Source: Promethearchaeota archaeon (GTDB lineage Archaea; Asgardarchaeota; Lokiarchaeia; Sigynarchaeales; SOKP01). Taken from it: a stretch of DNA of 6,989 nucleotides. The stretch's first letter is position 1, and every line of letters begins with the position of its first letter. The stretch lies in the NCBI GenBank assembly GCA_014729315.1, contig WJKD01000764.1:1-6989 (forward strand). Direction: 5' to 3'. The translations under genes were made by a program, and so were the position numbers. The notes beneath the pieces were generated by a model. It was given only the letters and a program-made list of their open reading frames with translations. It had not been told where the DNA came from and made no database searches. Shown piece by piece: positions 1 through 5,980 of the stretch.

Positions 1-1
1 A

Positions 2-733
2 TTAGCTATGATCCTTGTTCCGTTTTTAATGCTCCTGGTTAACGATTCAATCCAAGTCCCCGAAGTGAAGCTGAAACTCCATCTAAAAAGGATGTTTAAT
101 AATAGCAGAGACTGGAAGGCTTATATGTATTCGATGAGTCGTGCGTTTTTAGACGGTGTGATCTTGTTGTTAATTTCGATTTACACTTTGATTGAATTAG
201 GATTAATCCAAACTGAGGGAGTTACTTTGTCCATTGAAGGAAGTAACCTCAATGTATATCTCTATCAAGCATATGTATCCTTAATAATCAGCGTTGGTAT
301 TATAATCGGAGCTATCGTAGGTGGGCAGGTTGCTGATCGACATTCAAGAAGACTAAGTGTTGTTTTGTCGGTTATTATTACTGTTGTCTCTTTATTTTTA
401 CTTCTAATTGATTATTCCATCGTCCTCGTCTTACTTTTTATTGCGAGCTTGACGGGAGCTTCTCTCGGTTGGCGGAGATCGAGCGCTTCAGCAATTATAA
501 GTGAGATCTCAAAGGAACATCCGGAAATGGATAGTACTTATTTTTCTATTGCTATGGCTTTTGCCAATATAGGTGCGTCGCTCGGATTATCATTGACCGG
601 AATAGTTTTAAATTTTACCCAAGACTATCGAGCAACCTTTCTATTCCTAGCTCTATTATCTTTATTGGTTTTGATACCACTATTTCTGATGGATCCAAAG
701 GATTATGAGTACAAAATTAGTTCCGAAGCTTAA
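2..733 (+). CDS. MFS transporter, C-terminal half (5' end outside window)
   Basis: This is an integral membrane protein of the major facilitator superfamily, but only the second six-helix bundle is visible. The frame is open to the window edge. The first ATG (base 8) falls in the middle of a hydrophobic stretch (ILVPFLMLLV) that looks like the end of TM6 and has no ribosome-binding site in view, so I treat the gene as 5'-truncated. Numbering from that ATG, likely helices are about 40-66 (TM7), 84-104 (TM8), 115-134 (TM9), 137-157 (TM10), 178-200 (TM11) and 208-228 (TM12). Between TM8 and TM9 the segment GGQVADRHSRR (105-115) matches the MFS loop motif G-x3-D-R-x-x-R-R, which recurs in the second half of many members. 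A short cytoplasmic tail ends at TAA. The substrate cannot be told from sequence; sugar, drug or metabolite transport are all possible. The neighbouring peptidase has its own 83-base leader, so the two are probably not co-translated. Confidence 0.85.
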   Translation, partial: LAMILVPFLMLLVNDSIQVPEVKLKLHLKRMFNNSRDWKAYMYSMSRAFLDGVILLLISIYTLIELGLIQTEGVTLSIEGSNLNVYLYQAYVSLIISVGIIIGAIVGGQVADRHSRRLSVVLSVIITVVSLFLLLIDYSIVLVLLFIASLTGASLGWRRSSASAIISEISKEHPEMDSTYFSIAMAFANIGASLGLSLTGIVLNFTQDYRATFLFLALLSLLVLIPLFLMDPKDYEYKISSEA

Positions 734-760
734 GTTGTATTAAAAAGAGGACTTTATTAT

Positions 761-774
761 TTTTAATTAAATAT
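761..774 (+). promoter_or_regulatory. Possible TATA box for the M28 peptidase gene
   Basis: The A/T run ttttaattaaatat lies about 43 bases before the ATG at 817. This is compatible with an archaeal TATA element and a short leader of roughly 20 bases. The preceding tract, actttattat plus tttt (751-764), is T-rich and could also help terminate transcription of the upstream transporter. Because the whole region is A/T-rich, the call rests on position and is weak. Confidence 0.3.
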
Positions 775-803
775 CTTTCAGCGATATCCTATAACATAAA
801 AAG

Positions 804-809
804 AAAGGT
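804..809 (+). promoter_or_regulatory. Ribosome-binding site of the M28 peptidase gene
   Basis: AAAGGT sits 7 bases before the ATG at 817 and resembles the centre of the archaeal anti-SD complement GGAGGTGATC. It supports 817 as the start over the in-frame ATG at 823, although the two starts differ by only two residues. Confidence 0.5.
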
Positions 810-816
810 TTAAAAT

Positions 817-2007
817 ATGAGTATGGAACAAGAATATAACGAAAATAACGCTTACAATATAACCAAGAGGTTGGCATTCCCCCGTTTAATTGGTTCTGAA
901 GGTGAAAAAAAAGCAATCAATATCGTGGTTGACGAATTTGAAAAAGCAGGTTTTAATAAAGAGGAAATTTATAGAGAATCCTTCAATACATCGTTCTATA
1001 ATTGGAAATTTGTACGATTCGTGTTTATTCCTCTAGGAATTCTTCTTATTCTAATAGCTCTTTCTTTTTATTTCAATTTATGGTTAACTATATTATTAAA
1101 TGTCATTTTTATAGTTTCTGCGTCAAAGGTATTAGGATTTGCCTCTTCCAGCGAGATTAAGCTATTTAAAGACGACTCCAAGAATCTTAAAACTGAGAAT
1201 ATTTTTACACGAATAAAATGTGAGACTGCGAAAAAGAAGGTAATTTTTATGGCTCATTGGGACTCAAAATCTCAAATTTTCCCCTCAATATTGAGAATAG
1301 TCTTTTTTATGGTGGTAGTATTTGGATTTTTAGGACTTACACTATTGTTTATGGTTCTTAGCGTAATTCAAATCTTTATATCTTTTTCCTTTCCGTTGTT
1401 AAATTATATTCTATTAGGTATAAGCATATTTGTTTCTTCTATTGGATTTCTAAACTTTTTCAATAAGACACAAAATAAATCTCCGGGCGCCCTGGATAAT
1501 GCTGCAAGCGTAGGAACGGTCATAGAATTGGCGCGTTATTATAAACACAGGTCGATGGACGAAATTGACTTAACATTTTTAATTACGGGCTCAGAAGAAT
1601 TAAACTTGGCGGGAGCAAAATTTTTTATTAAACAACATCGTTCGGAATATGAACATGATTCCTCTTTTTTTATTAATTTCGATACAATTGGCGGAGAAGG
1701 AGTGCTTCGGATCATTACATCTTACGGATTACCGAGGAAAACTTCTTCGAAAAAATTAAACGATTTGTTTTTATCGGCTGCGAAAAGGATGGATATTGAT
1801 GCCAAAAATGTCTATCTACCGACAGGCGCGTGGAGTGATTATATGCCAATAGTAAAGCAAGGATTTGAGGCGTGTTGGCTCTCTTCGTCTTCTGGATTGG
1901 CTAAAATTCACACCAAAAAGGATGATATGAGCCTGGTCTCAGAGATAGGATTAAAAAACGTGCTAAAACTTACCATCAAAGTCGTTAAGAAGTTAATGAA
2001 AGAATAA
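817..2007 (+). CDS. M28-family metallopeptidase with four membrane segments
   Basis: This is a predicted zinc aminopeptidase-type protein (396 aa) of clan MH. The expected di-metal site is complete: H147 and catalytic D149 in AHWDS, bridging D227 in GALDNAAS, general base E260 and metal ligand E261 in GSEE, D289 in NFDTIG, and H365 in KIHTKKDD. The N-terminal helix region (about 14-46, with LAFPRLIGSEGE) is the usual M28 entry segment. Two hydrophobic hairpins interrupt the fold: about 65-107 (TM1-TM2) and about 158-214 (TM3-TM4). The second lies between the first His motif and the Asp motif, which are usually only a dozen or so residues apart. Even numbers of crossings keep all ligands on one side. 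With no signal peptide this is most simply the cytoplasmic face. The protein may trim peptides at the membrane, but the substrate is unknown. The gene converges with the transporter on the other strand, leaving no room for a separate terminator. The family call is secure; the exact specificity is not. Confidence 0.88.
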   Translation: MSMEQEYNENNAYNITKRLAFPRLIGSEGEKKAINIVVDEFEKAGFNKEEIYRESFNTSFYNWKFVRFVFIPLGILLILIALSFYFNLWLTILLNVIFIVSASKVLGFASSSEIKLFKDDSKNLKTENIFTRIKCETAKKKVIFMAHWDSKSQIFPSILRIVFFMVVVFGFLGLTLLFMVLSVIQIFISFSFPLLNYILLGISIFVSSIGFLNFFNKTQNKSPGALDNAASVGTVIELARYYKHRSMDEIDLTFLITGSEELNLAGAKFFIKQHRSEYEHDSSFFINFDTIGGEGVLRIITSYGLPRKTSSKKLNDLFLSAAKRMDIDAKNVYLPTGAWSDYMPIVKQGFEACWLSSSSGLAKIHTKKDDMSLVSEIGLKNVLKLTIKVVKKLMKE

Positions 2008-2026
2008 ATAATGGAATGCCAAAATT

Positions 2027-3388
2027 TTACTCGTATTTTATTTCCCATTTAAAATCTAAGGTTAGAAATTTTTTGGTATAAATATAGGAAATTAAAAGAA
2101 TTAAAGAGCATAATGGACCCCATAAAACCAAACCTATTGAAAAGGATTGTCCTCTCACAGACACTTCCGGAAGAGAGGTAATGGCTCCCAAAAGAAATAT
2201 CCCGAGCGCTTGAAATAGATTTAGTAATATACTTGGAAAACCGGTATAAATTCCTGCTTTTAATTCCCCCGTTGATTTTTGGTCATCTTCAGCCATATCT
2301 GCGTCTATAATGTACGGGAATAAATACCATCCTCCTAGTATAGCCGCTATGCCCGTAATAAATAGTAGACCTAGGAATAAAGGCGAGATGGTCGGAATTA
2401 AGCCTAATAAAGACACTGGCAGAAAAAAGATTCCAAGTAGAAAAATGTAGAGGAGGGTCTGCTTTTTTCCTCTTCTCTGAATTAATTTTCTCCAGATATA
2501 CAAGAATATAAAAATACTGATTAAAAGCATTGCTGCTATTAAAATGTAATCAATACCTCCCAAATTTAAAACTGAGACTGTATACGTTAACATCACAGCT
2601 GTTATTATAGATAAAGCAATTCCGGTGATACCTCTCATTAAAGTCGTTAAAACATAATTCTTATTTTTGAGAATTGTTTGCAAATTTTCTTTTAGGTTCG
2701 ATTCAATCTTGTAATTAGGCTCTTTCGGCATTATTATTACAATGAGGTAAAATAAAGCTATTGTAAAAATTGCAAAACCTAAAACAGGTGCAAAAAACTC
2801 TGGAGGTATAATTTGAGGATTATTTTGGATTTTTTCAAAGACTCCCGTTAAGACCAACAAGGTAAAGAGCGCCATTACGCCATTTCCGATAAAATTAAAA
2901 GTGTTTTGAAATTGAGACACAAGCGGTCTTTCGTTTACGTTAAATTGCTCAGCCGCCCAAGATTGATAAGGAGTAGTCAGCCCGTAACTTATTCTAAATA
3001 GAACCTCCCAAACCAGAAGCCAATAAAACATTATCGTTTTATTCGTAGTATCGGGTAAAATTAGAGCTGGCATCAAAACGAATATGAACGATATCCCTAA
3101 TAGCGGAGAGAATGCAATAATCCACGGCTTCCTTCTACCTAACTTAGTATATTTCGCATCGCTTACCCACCCAAGTAAAAATTGAGATGCTGCGATACTT
3201 AAATAGCCCATTGAGAGTGCAAAACCAACTAAAAACGAGTTGACGCTATAAGCGACTGTATAGAGCGTGAAGAGCGCCCAGCTCTCTATTCCAAGAACGA
3301 TAGAAGTTCCAAACCGAGGAAGGGAATAGAGCATATATCGCCTCTTTGAACTAAAAATTTCGGCACTATTGTTTAGATCATCATTCAA
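2027..3388 (-). CDS. GPH-family (MelB-like) sugar:cation symporter
   Basis: This is a 453-aa membrane transporter of the glycoside-pentoside-hexuronide branch of the major facilitator superfamily (MFS_2). Diagnostic segments are GWVSDAKYTKLGRRKPW (73-89), matching the D-x(n)-GRR+P loop between TM2 and TM3; YGLTTPYQSWAAE (135-147) with the following ERP, matching the TPY...E...ER motif; and IDADMAEDDQKSTGELKAG (361-379), matching the D-(x)-D...TGE+.+G signature of the second half. About twelve hydrophobic helices span residues 24-437, with a polar central loop at about 220-245. Length fits the family. The start is a TTG codon (bases 3388-3386): the in-frame codons just upstream include TGA TGA, and GTGATGAG lies 3 bases before the TTG as a good Shine-Dalgarno match. 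The next in-frame ATG (residue 19) would leave a very short tail before TM1. The substrate is probably a sugar or glycoside, not resolvable here. It is transcribed divergently from the oxidoreductase operon and convergently with the peptidase. Confidence 0.88.
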   Translation of the reverse strand: MNDDLNNSAEIFSSKRRYMLYSLPRFGTSIVLGIESWALFTLYTVAYSVNSFLVGFALSMGYLSIAASQFLLGWVSDAKYTKLGRRKPWIIAFSPLLGISFIFVLMPALILPDTTNKTIMFYWLLVWEVLFRISYGLTTPYQSWAAEQFNVNERPLVSQFQNTFNFIGNGVMALFTLLVLTGVFEKIQNNPQIIPPEFFAPVLGFAIFTIALFYLIVIIMPKEPNYKIESNLKENLQTILKNKNYVLTTLMRGITGIALSIITAVMLTYTVSVLNLGGIDYILIAAMLLISIFIFLYIWRKLIQRRGKKQTLLYIFLLGIFFLPVSLLGLIPTISPLFLGLLFITGIAAILGGWYLFPYIIDADMAEDDQKSTGELKAGIYTGFPSILLNLFQALGIFLLGAITSLPEVSVRGQSFSIGLVLWGPLCSLILLISYIYTKKFLTLDFKWEIKYE

Positions 3389-3478
3389 TACTCATCACAA
3401 TTATATCTATTTCTCGCCTTTGTATGTTTTAAATTCGTCAATTTCTCTTAAAAAGGTTTTGAGTTTTAATTCACCAAT

Positions 3479-3499
3479 AAGCTTGTAATATTCAAGCTT
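3479..3499. repeat. Perfect 7-bp inverted repeat, 7-base loop
   Basis: AAGCTTG (3479-3485) and CAAGCTT (3493-3499) are perfect reverse complements around the spacer TAATATT. The spacer itself contains the palindrome AATATT. The dyad lies about 90 bases upstream of the transporter start and about 240 upstream of the operon start. It lacks a following T-run on the plus strand, so a regulator-binding site is more natural than a terminator. Function is inferred only from symmetry and place. Confidence 0.5.
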
Positions 3500-3527
3500 T
3501 CAGAGAAATAATATGGATCTAGTTATG

Positions 3528-3551
3528 ATAATCGAAAGATTTATAATCGAA
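3528..3551. repeat. 9-bp direct repeat, 15-base period
   Basis: ATAATCGAA occurs at 3528-3536 and again at 3543-3551, separated by 6 bases. It could be paired half-sites for a regulator of one of the divergent genes. Chance repetition is possible in such A/T-rich DNA, although the TCGAA part is less trivial. Confidence 0.35.
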
Positions 3552-3618
3552 CCTAAATAACCCATCAGAACGAATATTTAATATTTTAGTACAATGTTTA
3601 AAAATTATTTAAAAATCT

Positions 3619-3628
3619 AAAGATCTTT
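3619..3628. repeat. 10-bp perfect palindrome AAAGATCTTT
   Basis: This is a self-complementary decamer in the promoter-proximal half of the divergent region, about 50 bases upstream of the candidate TATA box of the oxidoreductase operon. It is a plausible operator or activator site by position only. Confidence 0.3.
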
Positions 3629-3675
3629 CATTTATACAACCCAATACGTAAACTTTTATCAAATCATTAAAAAAA

Positions 3676-3685
3676 ATATATAAAA
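3676..3685 (+). promoter_or_regulatory. Candidate TATA box of the oxidoreductase operon
   Basis: ATATATAAAA is preceded by an uninterrupted purine run (3669-3675) that would serve as a TFB recognition element (BRE). With the usual archaeal spacing of about 25 bases, transcription would start near 3705-3712, giving a leader of about 30 bases before the ATG at 3740. This is the best-placed promoter element in the intergenic region. Confidence 0.45.
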
Positions 3686-3723
3686 TGTAGTGCTTTAGAT
3701 AATCTAGTTTAAAAAAGAAAAAA

Positions 3724-3733
3724 TACACGTGTA
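3724..3733. repeat. 10-bp palindrome TACACGTGTA just before the operon start
   Basis: This perfect dyad ends 6 bases before the ATG of the gamma-delta gene, where a ribosome-binding site would normally lie, and no convincing Shine-Dalgarno sequence is present. It falls inside the predicted leader, so it could be an operator downstream of the transcription start or could be chance. Its C/G core stands out in an A/T-rich background. Confidence 0.35.
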
Positions 3734-3739
3734 AGAAAA

Positions 3740-4747
3740 ATGTATACTAAAGAAGAGATCAAAGAGATCTTGAAAGAAAACTGTATTAATCTTAGATTCC
3801 ACGCTCGGGGTGGACAAGGCGGTGTAACGGCTTCAAATCTGTGTGTTGAAGCGTTTTATGGTTATGGTGTCTGTCAACCGAGTTTTGGAGCAGAAAGAAT
3901 GGGTAGTCCGACAGAAAGTTATGTCAGATTAAGCGCAAATTACGATTTAGTTCGATCGAACGAACAAGTCTACGGACCTCACTTTGTCTCTGTATTGGAT
4001 CCGTCTTTATTATCGGAAGTACCTGTTTCAGCTGGTGTGCCTAAAGGCGGCTGGTTAATTGTTAACACCACGCTAAATCAATTAGAAATTCAAGACATAA
4101 TTGGAAGAAAGGACGTTAATATTGCAACGATCGATGCGACGAGGATTGCTTTAGATGTTTTGGGAAGAAATATCACGAATACCATCATCTTAGGTGCTCT
4201 AATTCGCGTTTCACATATATTCTCCGTTGAGGATTTATCTGACGCAATTATGAGAAGGTTTAAAGGCGAAATTGCCGCGAAAAATATTGAAGCAGTAAAG
4301 CAAGCTTTCGACGAGACGTGCTTGTACGATCTAAATATCGATATTGATTTTACAAAAGATACGAAAGTTGCGTGGCAACAAGTAAAAGTTGGATTACCCG
4401 GCTATAAAGAAGTAGATAAAGCGGGAGTATGGTATTGCGACGAAGATATCATTGAAGTAGGTAGTGATCAAGTGAACACGGGCTCTTGGGGTGAATGGGA
4501 TGTAATTTGGGACGAAGAAACATGTACGGATTGCACTCAATGTTGGTTTATCTGTCCCGATTTTGCGATCCTTAGAAAAAAGGGAGATGATGGAAAATGG
4601 CACATGGCCGGCATTGATAAATACCATTGTAAATCGTGTTTAAATTGCTTAAATATCTGTCCCGTTAATGCCATATCAAAACGATTAAAACAAGGGCCGG
4701 CATCTTGTGCCGTGCCTGAAGAAAGTAAAGAAAGTGGAGGTGCATAA
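3740..4747 (+). CDS. porG: 2-oxoacid:ferredoxin oxidoreductase, fused gamma-delta subunits
   Basis: This 335-aa protein joins two normally separate subunits of pyruvate-type ferredoxin oxidoreductase. The gamma domain (about 16-195) has the family opening RFHARGGQGGVTASNL (19-34), then SFGAERMGSPTESYVRLS (48-65) and VSVLDPSLL (83-91). This domain is linked to CoA binding in the complex. A linker of roughly 45 residues leads to the delta domain (about 240-318). That domain starts with NTGSW, as in archaeal PorD, and carries two ferredoxin-like motifs: C262-x2-C265-x2-C268-x3-C272-P and C297-x2-C300-x2-C303-x3-C307-P. These give two [4Fe-4S] clusters that would pass electrons to ferredoxin. The protein is soluble and cytoplasmic. 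The first ATG matches the domain start closely, but no clear ribosome-binding site is visible. It is the first gene of the operon, with alpha starting 17 bases after its stop. The substrate could be pyruvate or another 2-oxoacid. The symbol covers the gamma part; the delta part corresponds to porD. Confidence 0.9.
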   Translation: MYTKEEIKEILKENCINLRFHARGGQGGVTASNLCVEAFYGYGVCQPSFGAERMGSPTESYVRLSANYDLVRSNEQVYGPHFVSVLDPSLLSEVPVSAGVPKGGWLIVNTTLNQLEIQDIIGRKDVNIATIDATRIALDVLGRNITNTIILGALIRVSHIFSVEDLSDAIMRRFKGEIAAKNIEAVKQAFDETCLYDLNIDIDFTKDTKVAWQQVKVGLPGYKEVDKAGVWYCDEDIIEVGSDQVNTGSWGEWDVIWDEETCTDCTQCWFICPDFAILRKKGDDGKWHMAGIDKYHCKSCLNCLNICPVNAISKRLKQGPASCAVPEESKESGGA

Positions 4748-4764
4748 TCATTAGCATTGAGCCA

Positions 4765-5979
4765 ATGAAGTTATTCTTCAAGGAAATTAAGGAACCAATT
4801 AGGACTACAATGATTGGTAATTATGCTGTTGCTGGTGGAGTTACTCAAACCGATCCGGATGTGATTTGTGCTTTCCCAATTACACCTCAAACTCAATCGG
4901 TCGAGGGATTATCAGATGTAGTTCACCAAGGCAGATTGAAGGCTGCGTTTGTTAATGTAGAATCGGAATTGGCAGCAATAAGTTATTCAACAGCAGCATG
5001 CGCCGCTGGCGCTCGCACATTTACCGCAACTGCTTCCCAAGGGTTTTTATTAATGACCGAAGCATTACCTATGGCAGTAGGATGGCGTGTTCCTTTAACG
5101 ATGATGATTAGTGCTAGAGCTTTTAATTCCCCTAACTTATCCATTTGGAACACCTGGGAATTTACCGAAACAAACTCGGAGATCGGTTGGAATTGCATAG
5201 TATCTGAAAATGTTCAAGAAACTTACGACGCCGCGATTATTTCAGTTATGATTTCGGAGGATTCTTTATTTCCAACGATGTTTGTACACGATGGTTTCAT
5301 TATATCTCACTCCGTACAAAATATAACACTAATCCCAGACGAAAGCGTAAAAAAAATGACTCCTAAAAAACAAAGACACACGATTACTCCCAAAGAACCT
5401 GGTACCTGGGGAGGAATTGTCACACCCGATTATTTCATGGAGGGAAGAAAAAAATTAGACGAGGAGAAAGAACAAGTATTAGATGTGATGAAAAAAAGCC
5501 TTAAAACTTTTGCGAAAGAAACTGGACGAGAATACGACTTAATCGAAACATTTAATTTAGATAACTCTTCTAAAATGGCTTTTATTACCATGGGTTCCAT
5601 GTGCGGTAATATTATTAGTTGGATGACAAAAAATAAAGATGTTGGGCTTATTAAAGTGCGGACATTTCGTCCATTTCCGTACGAAAGACTTCGGGAAATA
5701 ATTGAGGAATATAACATAGAGAAATTAATGATCTTAGAGAAATCTGATTCTCTAAACGGTATGTTGCCACCGTTTTCGATGAACATAGCGACGGCACTAT
5801 ATCCATTAAAAACATTATTTCGCAGTTTTATTGTCGGACTAGGTGGTAGAGATGTAACTCGAGACGAATTTGACGTAGCAAAACGAAAAATGGAGAGTGT
5901 GACGGATATGAAAGGAAAGCTCTACATGTATTTAGGCGTTCGAGAAACAAAAGAAAAAATCTTGGGGGTTGAAATGTGA
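4765..5979 (+). CDS. porA: 2-oxoacid:ferredoxin oxidoreductase, alpha subunit
   Basis: This is a 404-aa PorA-type subunit, close to the usual length, and it forms the thiamine diphosphate site together with beta. Domain I (about 15-185) shows GNYAVAGGV (18-26) and FPITPQTQ (37-44), whose threonine lies near the substrate in characterised enzymes. It also shows VESE (65-68), whose last Glu is the likely cofactor-activating residue; ARTFTATASQG (83-93); and SARAF with R118, probably the substrate-binding arginine. The second domain has MGSMCG (276-281) and KVRTFRPFPYERL (297-309). The C-terminal part keeps IVGLGGRDVTRDEF (356-369), strongly PorA-like. A normally conserved acidic/Arg loop after IWN (127-142) is altered here (see findings). 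An in-frame ATG at residue 16 would also give a normal PorA N-terminus; I keep 4765 because TTGAG lies just upstream of it. Pyruvate is the likeliest substrate, with other 2-oxoacids not excluded. Confidence 0.9.
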   Translation: MKLFFKEIKEPIRTTMIGNYAVAGGVTQTDPDVICAFPITPQTQSVEGLSDVVHQGRLKAAFVNVESELAAISYSTAACAAGARTFTATASQGFLLMTEALPMAVGWRVPLTMMISARAFNSPNLSIWNTWEFTETNSEIGWNCIVSENVQETYDAAIISVMISEDSLFPTMFVHDGFIISHSVQNITLIPDESVKKMTPKKQRHTITPKEPGTWGGIVTPDYFMEGRKKLDEEKEQVLDVMKKSLKTFAKETGREYDLIETFNLDNSSKMAFITMGSMCGNIISWMTKNKDVGLIKVRTFRPFPYERLREIIEEYNIEKLMILEKSDSLNGMLPPFSMNIATALYPLKTLFRSFIVGLGGRDVTRDEFDVAKRKMESVTDMKGKLYMYLGVRETKEKILGVEM

Positions 5980-5980
5980 A

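Larger units (their letters stand above)
3389..3739. other. Divergent intergenic region with several dyads and no gene
   Basis: These 351 bases separate the GPH transporter from the oxidoreductase operon and must hold promoters for both. I see no credible gene; the longest ATG frame noted is 15 codons. The region is very A/T-rich. It contains a 7-bp inverted repeat (3479-3499), a 9-bp direct repeat with 15-base period (3528-3551), two 10-bp perfect palindromes (3619-3628 and 3724-3733) and a TATA-like box (3676-3685). On the minus strand, tttaaaac near 3431-3438 and cctttttaag near 3458-3467 are possible TATA elements for the transporter, but neither stands out. No tRNA-like or riboswitch-like fold was recognised. 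Confidence 0.6.

Noticed and set aside
2008..2026. Hairpin terminator between the convergent peptidase and transporter genes
   Set aside because: The gap is only 19 bases. It shows no useful stem beyond a short aaaatttt tract, so transcription must end by other means or within the opposing genes.
3513..3560. Short plus-strand frame MDLVMIIERFIIEPK in the divergent region
   Set aside because: It has only 15 codons, lies far upstream of the operon and of the likely transcription start, and has no clear ribosome-binding site. It is expected by chance.
4394..4627. Open frame on the minus strand inside the gamma-delta gene (77 codons)
   Set aside because: It lies wholly within a well-supported coding region with conserved cysteine motifs, and the minus-strand product resembles no family. 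It is a shadow frame.
4983..5198. Open frame on the minus strand inside the alpha gene (71 codons)
   Set aside because: It is antisense to conserved PorA sequence, with no ribosome-binding site or recognisable product.
5430..5786. Open frame on the minus strand inside the alpha gene (118 codons)
   Set aside because: It overlaps conserved PorA domain II in antisense, and its composition is that of a reverse translation of the real gene.
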